This document shows, piece after piece, positions 57,181 to 64,000 of a stretch of DNA of 64,000 nt. The notes beneath the pieces were generated by a model that was not told the origin of the DNA, ran no database searches, and saw only the letters and a program-made list of their open reading frames with translations. Position 1 is the first letter of the stretch; every line of letters begins with the position of its first letter. The position numbers were made by a program, and so were the translations under genes. Source of the DNA: MWBF01 sp040772005 (GTDB taxonomy: Bacteria > Chloroflexota > Anaerolineae > CG2-30-64-16); NCBI GenBank assembly GCA_040772005.1, contig JAXGYZ010000004.1:434001-498000 (forward strand). Reading direction: 5' to 3'.

Positions 57181-57941
57181 CGGTGCGCCACGTCCTGCAG
57201 GGCTGGCTCGTGGCCGTTGCCGCTCACCGCGGCGGGCACGGCCGCGACCGGCTCCAGCTTGCCGTGGTTCAGTTGCAGCACCCGGTCGGCCCAGCCTGCG
57301 GATTCCGGGCTGTGCGTCACCATGAGCAGGTTCTTGCCCGCCTGCCGCGTCAGCCGGTCCAGCAGCGCCAGCACCGCTTGCCCTGTCGCCTCGTCCAGGT
57401 TGCCGGTCGGTTCGTCGGCCAGCACAAGCAGGGGATCGTGTACCAGGGCGCGCGCAATAGCGACGCGCTGCTGCTCGCCGCCGGAGAGCTTGTCGGGGTA
57501 AGTATCCGCCCGGTCGAGCAGGCCGACCGCATCGAGCAGCGGTTCGGCGGCCTTGCGCGCTTGCCGCGGCGATGCGCCGCCCAGCTCCTGGGGCAGGGTG
57601 ACGTTTTCCATGACCGTGAGCGTCGGAATCAGGTTGAAGAACTGGAAGATGAAGCCGATGTGGCGACGGCGAAAGAGGGTTCGCTCCCGTTCGCTCAGCG
57701 CGGTCAACTCGCGGCCGTCGACCCAAATCTCGCCCGCATCGGCCCGGTCGATGCCGCTGACGAGGTTAAGCAGGGTGCTCTTGCCGCTGCCGCTGCGGCC
57801 CAGCAGCGCGACGAACTGGCCGCGATTGAACTCGGCGGAGGCATCTTCCAGGACGACGCGGCGGCGGTCGCCTTCCTGGTAGGCCTTCGAAAGATTCACG
57901 AGGCGGATGAACGCCCCGTCAGTTGCATCTGGCAGTGGCAT
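57177..57941 (-). CDS. ABC transporter ATP-binding protein (MacB/LolD type)
   Basis: A 254-residue ATPase. Walker A LLGRSGSGKSTLLNLVSG, Q-loop FIFQFFNLIPTLTVMENV, signature LSGGEQQRVAIARALVHDP, Walker B LLVLADEPTGNLDEATG, H-loop MVTHSPES. It serves the FtsX permease encoded immediately downstream. First gene of the AttEFGH-like operon. Confidence 0.93.
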   Translation of the reverse strand: MPLPDATDGAFIRLVNLSKAYQEGDRRRVVLEDASAEFNRGQFVALLGRSGSGKSTLLNLVSGIDRADAGEIWVDGRELTALSERERTLFRRRHIGFIFQFFNLIPTLTVMENVTLPQELGGASPRQARKAAEPLLDAVGLLDRADTYPDKLSGGEQQRVAIARALVHDPLLVLADEPTGNLDEATGQAVLALLDRLTRQAGKNLLMVTHSPESAGWADRVLQLNHGKLEPVAAVPAAVSGNGHEPALQDVAHR

Positions 57942-57976
57942 CGGATATATCCTCTTATCAGAGTCGCAGGGTTGCC

Positions 57977-58079
57977 TGCGCGGCCATCAACGAATAAACG
58001 AATTTCGAAACGAATAAACGAATTGTCGTACGGAACGGCGATTCGTTTATTCGCTTGCGCATTCGTTGATGGCCGCGCA
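57977..58079. repeat. Family H palindrome, copy 2
   Basis: Perfect 19-base terminal inverted repeats TGCGCGGCCATCAACGAAT / ATTCGTTGATGGCCGCGCA, with inner AAACGAAT / ATTCGTTT. It lies upstream of the ABC operon. Confidence 0.85.
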
Positions 58080-58167
58080 CATAACACAGTATGCTGAAGT
58101 CTACCACGGGGGAGTGAGTGGGGCAGTAAGCGAGGCCACAGGATTATACAAAGGTTGGACAGCCAGA

Positions 58168-58216
58168 ATGTTTACGAGGGAGGGCGAACCTTCGGTTCGC
58201 CCTCCCTCGTAAACAT
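58168..58216. terminator. Perfect 23-bp hairpin downstream of iorB
   Basis: ATGTTTACGAGGGAGGGCGA onward pairs over 23 perfect base pairs around a TTC loop. It is 13 bases after the iorB stop on the minus strand; there is no T-run, so it may act as an mRNA 3'-end barrier. Confidence 0.75.
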
Positions 58217-58229
58217 AGAATACTGAATG

Positions 58230-58838
58230 TCAGTCAACCGCGCGACCGGCCATGAACGCGGCGCGGTTGATCTCGGCGTAGCGCGCGGGCACGCGGCCCG
58301 TGATAACCTCCAGCCATACCTGCGTCGTAAGCGCCGGGGTCGCCAACCCCTCCCGCTCGATCAGCGCGGAGAGCGCACCGAGCAGCACCACGTTCGCCGC
58401 GCGCACGTTGCCGAGCTGCTCCGCGATGGCTGCGCCGTCCACGTACACGGCCTGGCCGCTCACCTGCGCAACGCCGGCGCGCAGCCGGTCATCGTCCGGA
58501 TAGGACTGTCCGCCGGAGGTCACGGTGATAGGCTCGATGGCCTGCATGTTCACGACCACCAGTGCCTCACGGCGGAGCTGGTTCAGGTTGCGCAGTGCCT
58601 CCGCCTTCTCGAACGCCAGGTAGACATCGACTTCGCCCGCGCCGACGAGGGGCGAATAGATGACCCGGCCCCAGCGCACGTGGCTGGTTACGCTGCCCCC
58701 GCGCTGCGACATGCCGTGGACCTCGGCCTGCTTGGCCTGGTAGCCCGCGGCCAGCCCCACGTTGACCAGGACATCGCTCGCCAGGATGGTGCCCTGGCCG
58801 CCGACGCCCGCCAGGAGGAAGTTGATGGTGTCTTTCAT
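58230..58838 (-). CDS. iorB: Indolepyruvate:ferredoxin oxidoreductase, beta subunit
   Basis: A 202-residue gamma-domain subunit. FLLAGVGGQGTILASDVL, EVHGMSQRGGSVTSHVRWG and YLAFEKAEALRNLNQL are canonical. With IorA it oxidises aryl pyruvates to aryl-acetyl-CoA, reducing ferredoxin. The ATG overlaps the iorA stop (ATGA at 58835). Confidence 0.92.
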   Translation of the reverse strand: MKDTINFLLAGVGGQGTILASDVLVNVGLAAGYQAKQAEVHGMSQRGGSVTSHVRWGRVIYSPLVGAGEVDVYLAFEKAEALRNLNQLRREALVVVNMQAIEPITVTSGGQSYPDDDRLRAGVAQVSGQAVYVDGAAIAEQLGNVRAANVVLLGALSALIEREGLATPALTTQVWLEVITGRVPARYAEINRAAFMAGRAVD

Positions 58839-60670
58839 GCGACTGCCTCCCGGAACGAAATGGCCTCGCGCGGGCACAGCTGCGCACACACCTCGCAGCC
58901 GGTGCAGAGGGATGCATCGATGAGCGCCTTCGGGCGGCCCGTGCGCTCGTCCAGCTCGTCGCTCTTCGTCAAAGCGGGACAACCGATGCGGAAGCAGAGG
59001 GTGCAGCCGTTGCATTTGTCCGGATCCACGACGAGCGGCTGCCAGCGCTTGCGCGCCGACGGCAGCAGCGCACATTCCTCCCGCGTGATGAGAACGCACG
59101 GCTCGTCGAGCTTGACGTAACGCTTCAGCGTGGCCTCGATAGCGTCCACATCGTACGCAGGAACTGTGACCACCTGTTGCACGCCCAGCGCGCGCACGAC
59201 GGCCTCGATATCGACGACCGGCGCCGCCTGCCCCTGGAGTGTGTGGCCCGTGCCCGGGTTCTCCTGGTGGCCGGTCATGCCCGTCACGCGGTTGTCCATG
59301 ATGATGGTGATGATGGGCGCCTGGTTATACACCGCATTGACCAGCGCGGGGATGCCCGTGTGGAAGAACGTCGAGTCGCCCAGCACGGCCACCATGCGCT
59401 CGGGGCTGCCCGCCTTCGCCGCACCGTGCGCCACGCCGATGCTCGCACCCATGCAGCCGCACGAGTGCAGCGCGCTGAGCGGCGGGGTCAGGCCGAGGGT
59501 GTAACAGCCGATGTCGCCCGCCACAGGCAGCTTGAGCTTGTTCAGCTCGTAGAACGCGCCGCGGTGCGGACACCCCGGACACAGCACCGGCGGCCGCGCG
59601 GGCAGCGGACCCGTCTCGACTTCGAGCAGCGGCACATGGCTGGACGCAGGCAACAGGCCCGCGGAGATCGCGGCCTCGCGGACGGTGCGCGGGTCAAGCT
59701 CGCCCACGAGAGGGAAGATGCTCTTGCCCTCGCACGGGATGCCCAGCAGGCGCACCGCCTCCTCGATGAAGGGGTCCAGCTCCTCGATGACGATCAGCCG
59801 GTCCACCGACGCGGCGAAGTCGCGGAGCATCCGTTCGGGCAGCGGCCAGGACATGCCCAGCTTCAGCACGGACGCCGACGGGAAGACCTCTTTGGCGTAC
59901 TGGTAGGCAATCCCCGCGGTGATGATGCCCAGGCTGCGGTCGCCCGGCTCGACGCGGTTGCCGGGCCAGTCCTCCGCGGCCGCGGCAACATCCCGGATGC
60001 GCTGTTCGATGACGGGGTGGCGGCGCCGCGCGTTGGCCGGGACCATGATGTATTTCGTGGGGTTGCGCGGGAATCTGGAATCAGATTGAAGATTGAAGAT
60101 TGAAGATTGAAGATTATCGAAGTCGTTTTCTTCGATCTTGAATCTTTCGTCTTCACCGAGTTCAACGGCCGAGGTGGAGTGGCAGATGCGCGTGGTCAGG
60201 CGCAGGAGCACCGGCGTGTCGAAGCGCTCGCTCAGCTCGAACGCGGCGACGGTGAAGTCCTTCGCTTCCTGGCTGTCGCTCGGTTCGAGACACGGGATAC
60301 GCGCAAACCGGGCAAAGGTGCGATTGTCCTGCTCGTTCTGGCTGGAGTGCATGCCCGGGTCATCGGCGGAGATGATGACCAGCCCGGCCTCCGCGCCGGT
60401 CATGGACGCGTACATGAACGCATCTGCGGCCACATTCAGGCCGACGTGCTTCATGGCCGCGAATGCGCGGCGGCCCATGTAGGCCGCGCCCACGGCCACA
60501 TCCACGGCGACCTTTTCGTTGGTGGCCCACTCCGCGTAGACGTTCGGGAAGCGGGCAAATTCCTCGAGGATCTCGGTGCTGGGGGTGCCAGGATAAGCCG
60601 AGGCAACGGCTGCGCCGGCCTCCCACGCACCCCGCGCCACGGCTTCATTGCCGGAGAGCAATCGGATCAA
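58835..60670 (-). CDS. iorA: Indolepyruvate:ferredoxin oxidoreductase, alpha subunit
   Basis: A 611-residue subunit with N-terminal pyrimidine-binding domain (LLSGNEAVARGAWEAG, AYPGTPSTEILEEFAR), a TPP-pyrophosphate domain (CPGCPHRGAFYEL, GDIGCYTLGL, GDSTFFHTGIPALVN) and two C-terminal [4Fe-4S] sites (CNGCTLCFRIGCP; CTGCEVCAQLCP). About 20 extra residues (FDNLQSSIFNLQSDSR region, near residues 183-202) are encoded by a repeated ATTGAAG sequence with no match in the usual family, lying just before the conserved MVPANARRRH. So a repeat has inserted in frame. Confidence 0.9.
   Translation of the reverse strand: MIRLLSGNEAVARGAWEAGAAVASAYPGTPSTEILEEFARFPNVYAEWATNEKVAVDVAVGAAYMGRRAFAAMKHVGLNVAADAFMYASMTGAEAGLVIISADDPGMHSSQNEQDNRTFARFARIPCLEPSDSQEAKDFTVAAFELSERFDTPVLLRLTTRICHSTSAVELGEDERFKIEENDFDNLQSSIFNLQSDSRFPRNPTKYIMVPANARRRHPVIEQRIRDVAAAAEDWPGNRVEPGDRSLGIITAGIAYQYAKEVFPSASVLKLGMSWPLPERMLRDFAASVDRLIVIEELDPFIEEAVRLLGIPCEGKSIFPLVGELDPRTVREAAISAGLLPASSHVPLLEVETGPLPARPPVLCPGCPHRGAFYELNKLKLPVAGDIGCYTLGLTPPLSALHSCGCMGASIGVAHGAAKAGSPERMVAVLGDSTFFHTGIPALVNAVYNQAPIITIIMDNRVTGMTGHQENPGTGHTLQGQAAPVVDIEAVVRALGVQQVVTVPAYDVDAIEATLKRYVKLDEPCVLITREECALLPSARKRWQPLVVDPDKCNGCTLCFRIGCPALTKSDELDERTGRPKALIDASLCTGCEVCAQLCPREAISFREAVA
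60083..60145. repeat. Family J repeat inside iorA
   Basis: About 30 bases of tandem ATTGAAG units followed by an imperfect inverted partner (CTTCGATCTTGAATC...). It keeps the iorA frame open and adds about 20 residues. Related to 54581-54611. Confidence 0.8.
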
Positions 60671-60802
60671 CTTCGACCTCCATGCTGGGATTCAGATGGC
60701 AGATTGCCCTCAGCATAGCATGGCCGAAGACAGACTGCCATGACGCAGGTCATTTGCCCGGGAATACAAGGTGTATAGCCCATCCGGCAGATTGAGGCAC
60801 GA

Positions 60803-60883
60803 AGCTCACGCAAAGCCGCCAAGCACGCAAAGAGATTATCAGCAATGAAGGTCTTGGCGTTCTTTGCGTCTTGGCGTGAGCTA
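60803..60883. repeat. Family A-like palindrome (divergent copy)
   Basis: AGCTCACGCAAAGCCGCCAA left arm and TTGGCGTCTTTGCGTGAGCT-like right arm (…TTTGCGTCTTGGCGTGAGCT). It fills much of the 240-base gap between the PIG-L gene and iorA and resembles family A in plan, with CACG in place of CGCG. Confidence 0.75.
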
Positions 60884-60910
60884 TTTCTGGATGATCTCTG
60901 GAATCCGGCG

Positions 60911-62194
60911 CTACAGCCCCAGTGCGGTCAGCTCCGCAAAGACGCCCTGTGACCGCTCGACCAGATCCTGCCACAGGCGGCGCTGCTCGGCATCCTCCGC
61001 GGCCCCGACATACTTCTCGAAGTGCCGCAATGACTGCTCCATGTGGAAGTGCAGAAAGCGCAGTTGCTCCTCGGCCCGCTGCTGCCGCGCACCCTGCCGC
61101 CGGATCCGCTCGTTGGGCGTAACAGCGCCGGGCACGTCGCCGGCCACCCGCAAGGCACGCGCCAGCCAGTAGGTGATCTCCTGGCTGTCGTCGGCCACCC
61201 GGCGCAGCAGGGTCGCGTACTTCTGCTCCGGCAGCGACGCGAGATAGCGCCGGGCCATCTCGGTCAGCGCGAGGTGTGCGGAGAGTTCATCGCGCAGCGC
61301 GGTGAGGTACCCCCGCGACGGCGCCGCACGCACCTCCGGCGCCGCCTCTGCATCTGTCGACCCGTCGTCCTCCGGCGTCAGTCCGCCGTCATCTGCCGTC
61401 AGCCCCGCCAGCAGGTCGTCGTGCATCCCCGCGGACAGCGGCACATGCGCGGCCGCCAGCAGGTAGTGTTCGTTCGCGGCCATGTCCTCGCGCACGCCAT
61501 CCGGCATCGTCTGGGAGAAGCCGTTCGGGTTGTGCTGGGAGCGGTGACAGTCCCATGCGGCCATCCGCCGGGGCACCCAATCCCCCACGTGCATCGTCAC
61601 GGCGATGGCTTCATCCGGCGTGCCGTAGAAGGGCAGCAGCTCGCCGTTCAGCTCGACGCGGAAGTCGGCCAGGCCGGGCGCGCGCTCGAAGATGCTCTGC
61701 GGGATGGCGCGCGTGAACAGACGGGCAACTTGCCACGGCGCGCCCGCCTCGGGGTAGCGCGCCGCGTCCGCGCTGGCGTCGAACGCCTCGCGCACGATCT
61801 CCCACAGAGCGAGGTGATCAGGATGCGGGTACAGGCCGTGCTCTGGATGCGTTATGACAACTTGCGGGCGCAGCTCACGGATGATCGCGACGATTCGCCC
61901 GACGGCTTCCTGCCGCGGCAGGTTCTTGATGCCGCCGTCCGGCCAGTCCAGCCAGCGCAGCTCCTTGATGCCGATATGCTGGCATGCGCATTCCAGCTCG
62001 TGCGTGCGCACCTCGGCCAGGTTCTCGCGGGTCGCGCAGTCGTCGCAGAAGATGGTGGCGACCTCCCCGCGCGATGCGCACACGAGGACCGTATGCACGC
62101 CGGCATCGCTGTAATAGCCGAGCGTCGAGCCGACGCCGATTTCATCATCGGGATGGGCAAAAATGGTCAGGATCGTGAACGATGGCTGAGACAT
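60911..62194 (-). CDS. PIG-L/LmbE deacetylase with a C-terminal helical domain
   Basis: A 427-residue protein. Residues 1-240 are a zinc-dependent GlcNAc-type deacetylase: LTIFAHPDDEIGVGS (HPDD) and EHGLYPHPDHLALWEIV (HPDH). A linker rich in Asp/Glu/Ala (about 265-300) leads to an all-helical C-terminal part (310-427; LRDELSAHLALTEMARRYLA, HFHMEQSLRHFEKYVG), possibly a four-helix bundle. Usual PIG-L proteins are about 230-290 residues, so the tail is an added domain. ATG 62194 starts MSQPSFTILT; the open frame upstream is not supported. Confidence 0.85.
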   Translation of the reverse strand: MSQPSFTILTIFAHPDDEIGVGSTLGYYSDAGVHTVLVCASRGEVATIFCDDCATRENLAEVRTHELECACQHIGIKELRWLDWPDGGIKNLPRQEAVGRIVAIIRELRPQVVITHPEHGLYPHPDHLALWEIVREAFDASADAARYPEAGAPWQVARLFTRAIPQSIFERAPGLADFRVELNGELLPFYGTPDEAIAVTMHVGDWVPRRMAAWDCHRSQHNPNGFSQTMPDGVREDMAANEHYLLAAAHVPLSAGMHDDLLAGLTADDGGLTPEDDGSTDAEAAPEVRAAPSRGYLTALRDELSAHLALTEMARRYLASLPEQKYATLLRRVADDSQEITYWLARALRVAGDVPGAVTPNERIRRQGARQQRAEEQLRFLHFHMEQSLRHFEKYVGAAEDAEQRRLWQDLVERSQGVFAELTALGL

Positions 62195-62237
62195 AAATGA
62201 TTCTTCTCCACACAAAACAAGGGGGCCAGACACATGG

Positions 62238-62272
62238 CAACCCCTTCCGTGCATCATACCCGGAAGGGGTTG
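62238..62272. terminator. Hairpin downstream of the small membrane-protein gene
   Basis: CAACCCCTTCCG / CGGAAGGGGTTG, 12-bp stem around an 11-base loop, 33 bases after the minus-strand stop at 62306. Confidence 0.6.
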
Positions 62273-62305
62273 TTAGAGATGTGATTCGTGTTACAGGTAG
62301 CGGAC

Positions 62306-62692
62306 CTAGCCGGCTGCAAACTCGTCCTTGGTTTCCTCTCTGAGCAGGTGCCAGATGATGAGCCCGCCGATGATCGTGCCCAACGGAATGTTGAGCAGCC
62401 GCAAGAAGGCCAGCGCGATGGCGCTGAGCCGAGCCCACTCGCGCAGGTTCCACAGGCCCCAGCCGACGACGAAGTTCGCGATGGTAATGAGCAGGAAGAT
62501 GCCGCCGCCGATGAGCCCCGCGAGCGCCATCGTGACGACTGCGATCCAGGCGCCCTCGTCCCCGTTGACGGGCACGAACAGCCCCATCGCCAGGGGAATC
62601 GTCACGATCAGGCAGAGGCCAAGCAGGCTGAAGATGCCGCTGATGAAATGGTAGATTGCGACTAGATTCGTGCCATCCGAGCGCCGGGTCAT
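62306..62692 (-). CDS. Small four-helix membrane protein
   Basis: A 128-residue protein with hydrophobic segments near residues 10-38, 50-72, 75-85 and 92-118 (LVAIYHFISGIFSLLGLCLI; AGLIGGGIFLLITIANFVVG; LNIPLGTIIGGLIIWHLL). REWAR before the last part is a short loop. It resembles uncharacterised DUF2127/DUF4064-like proteins; no function can be given. ATG 62692 has GGAGGAC at 6 bases. Confidence 0.75.
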   Translation of the reverse strand: MTRRSDGTNLVAIYHFISGIFSLLGLCLIVTIPLAMGLFVPVNGDEGAWIAVVTMALAGLIGGGIFLLITIANFVVGWGLWNLREWARLSAIALAFLRLLNIPLGTIIGGLIIWHLLREETKDEFAAG

Positions 62693-62735
62693 AGACTGTC
62701 CTCCTTCTTCACATTGAGGCAAATCGCGTTTTCCT

Positions 62736-62766
62736 GGCGTTAGGGCTGCAAAGCGGCCCTAACGCC
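62736..62766. terminator. Hairpin after the binding-protein gene
   Basis: GGCGTTAGGGC / GCCCTAACGCC around TGCAAAGCG, 13 bases after the minus-strand stop at 62779. No T-run. Confidence 0.55.
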
Positions 62767-62778
62767 CTATCGATAGGA

Positions 62779-63930
62779 TTACGGCGCGACCTGCACGAAC
62801 TGCCCGCCCTTGACCTGGAAGATGTAAATCTGTGCGGCGCGCAGGTCGCCGTTCTCCTGGAACTGCACCTCCCCCAGCGGGGTCTGGACATCGAGACCGC
62901 GAATCGCGCTATTCACCTGCTGGCCGTTCAGCGCGTTCGCCCGCTTGATGCCCTCCGCCAGCACCTGCATTGCGCTGTACCCGTTGACCGAGTAGGTGTC
63001 AGGGTTGCGATACTCGACGGCCTGGTAGGCCTGCACCCACGCCTCATCGACCGCGGTCTTGGGAGAAGGCGCGAAACCGGAGACGTACATGCCCTCGGCC
63101 GCGCCATCCGCATTGTCGATCGTGGCGGCCAGGAAGCAGCCGTCGGATGCCATGAAAGTCAGCCCGTCCAGCCCCGCGTCGCGCAGGTCCGCGCGCAGGT
63201 AGGGGCACTCGACCTCGTAGCCCGCGTAGTAGATGGCATCGACTCCCGCGCTCCGGATGCGGGCGACCTCGTCGGTGAAGCGATTCTGCTCGACCGCAAC
63301 CTGCACCGACAGCGGCACCGTGCCGCCCAACCGGGTGATCTCGTCGGCCACGCGGCGACCCAGGTCGATGCCGTAGGCGTCGTCGTTATAGAGCACCGCG
63401 ACCTGCTGCGCGCCGAGCGTCTTGATCAGGTACTCCGCGCCCGCGGTCGCCTGCAGGTCGTTGGCTGCGTTGACCCGGAAGAAATTCGTATACCCCCGCT
63501 GCGTCAGCGCGACCTCCGATGCGGTCGGCGTGATGACCGTCAGGTCCAGGTCCTTGTAGACCTCCATCGCGGCGGCGGTCTGACCGGAATTCGGATGCCC
63601 GATCACGCCGATGACCCGCTCCCCGCGCGCCACTGCGTCCTTGATCTCCTGGGCGACCGCGACGGCCACTTCGGAATCGGCTTCGTCATCCAGCGCCACC
63701 ACCTTGACCTTGTAACCCAGCAGCCCGCCGGAGCGGTTAAGCTGCTCGGCCATCAGGCGGACGCCGCCCGCGACCGTCTGACCGGTGTTCGCCTGGAAGC
63801 CCGACAGGGGACCGGCAACGTAGACCGTCACCTCGCCCTTCGTGGGCGCAGCGGCTCCGCCGCCGGTGCAGCCGGCAGCCAGGACCGCGGTGATAAGCAA
63901 CAGGACGAGCAGAACAGAAACCCGTCTCAT
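62779..63930 (-). CDS. Branched-chain amino-acid-type ABC substrate-binding lipoprotein
   Basis: A 383-residue periplasmic-binding protein of the LivJ/Leu-Ile-Val family. The signal VSVLLVLLLITAVLAAGCTG ends in an LAAGC lipobox (about residue 21). The Venus-flytrap domain shows VTVYVAGPLSGFQANTGQTV, GVIGHPNSGQTAAAMEVY and VAVLYNDDAYGIDLGRRVADE. It delivers an amino acid or related ligand to a transporter not in this window. GGGAG precedes the ATG. Confidence 0.9.
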   Translation of the reverse strand: MRRVSVLLVLLLITAVLAAGCTGGGAAAPTKGEVTVYVAGPLSGFQANTGQTVAGGVRLMAEQLNRSGGLLGYKVKVVALDDEADSEVAVAVAQEIKDAVARGERVIGVIGHPNSGQTAAAMEVYKDLDLTVITPTASEVALTQRGYTNFFRVNAANDLQATAGAEYLIKTLGAQQVAVLYNDDAYGIDLGRRVADEITRLGGTVPLSVQVAVEQNRFTDEVARIRSAGVDAIYYAGYEVECPYLRADLRDAGLDGLTFMASDGCFLAATIDNADGAAEGMYVSGFAPSPKTAVDEAWVQAYQAVEYRNPDTYSVNGYSAMQVLAEGIKRANALNGQQVNSAIRGLDVQTPLGEVQFQENGDLRAAQIYIFQVKGGQFVQVAP

Positions 63931-63939
63931 AGTGTCTCC

Positions 63940-64000
63940 CTATCTGCGCGCAGACTGCTCGCGCCGCGCCCGGCGCACTTCGGCAGTCGCGTCTTCTTCA
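63940..64000 (-). CDS. C-terminal fragment of an upstream gene
   Basis: On the minus strand an open frame enters from beyond 64000, reads EEDATAEVRRARREQSARR and ends in TAG at 63940-63942, 9 bases before the binding-protein ATG. The basic tail and close spacing suggest an operon partner, but 20 codons are too few to assign. Confidence 0.35.
   Translation of the reverse strand, partial: EEDATAEVRRARREQSARR

Noticed and set aside
55180..57501. 773-codon plus-strand frame opposite the FtsX permease
   Set aside because: Composition rich in Arg/Gln/His and no motifs; it is a shadow of the permease and ATPase genes.

Overview
The window is about 64 kb of high-GC bacterial DNA that most resembles a member of the Chloroflexota (Anaerolineae or Caldilineae-like). 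This is an inference from gene content and style: a RicT/PSP1 gene next to holB, SpoVS without other sporulation genes, lipobox-bearing ABC solute-binding proteins, FemAB pairs, a GH116 glycosidase, an AttEFGH-like export operon, and very many palindromic intergenic elements. No rRNA, tRNA or CRISPR array was seen.

Layout: 1-3.9 kb holds an S9 peptidase tail, an HD hydrolase, a GxxExxY nuclease-like gene inside hairpin repeats, a PEGA-like lipoprotein and an MscS channel. 4-8.3 kb holds a MaoC hydratase, hutI, holB, ricT and spoVS. 8.4-13.5 kb is an envelope glycan block (two GT4 transferases, a membrane sugar-1-phosphate transferase, an MGDG/MurG-like transferase). 13.5-14.7 kb has OsmC and TlpA-like redox genes. 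14.9-27.7 kb is a carbohydrate/polyol block: a sugar ABC importer, SIS isomerase, ROK kinase, HAD phosphatase, an unrecognised protein, an RfaE/PfkB kinase, an erythritol/threitol dehydrogenase-like ADH and an SDR, interrupted by a desaturase-Rieske fusion on the other strand. 27.8-30.6 kb has a second GxxExxY cassette and two FemAB genes. 30.7-36.7 kb is a sugar ABC importer plus a GH116 glycosidase. 37-41.5 kb has a VSR-like/Tudor protein, a nucleoside hydrolase, GNAT and membrane stress proteins. 41.7-47.8 kb has a two-domain protein disulfide oxidoreductase with an in-frame TGA, citrate synthase, a CoA-transferase/hydrolase, alanine dehydrogenase and a DUF362 protein. 48-53.4 kb has HEPN-MNT and Phd-VapC modules, threonine synthase, pirin, YbaK and two DUF4491 proteins. 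53.4-60.7 kb has the AttEFGH-like operon and indolepyruvate:ferredoxin oxidoreductase. 60.9-64 kb has a PIG-L deacetylase, a small membrane protein and a branched-chain amino-acid-type binding protein.

The strongest unusual signal is at 41777-42421. A thioredoxin-fold gene is read through a TGA exactly where the first cysteine of its second CxxC site belongs. A perfect 7-bp stem with a GU-containing loop starts 10 nt after the TGA, which is the geometry of a bacterial SECIS element, so this is probably a selenoprotein. The second is a set of at least ten families of intergenic palindromes. Two of these families tightly enclose GxxExxY genes, and several palindromes supply the stop codons of neighbouring genes. 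A separate pair of about 175-190 bp elements has terminal inverted repeats and 9-bp target duplications, so it behaves like a MITE family.
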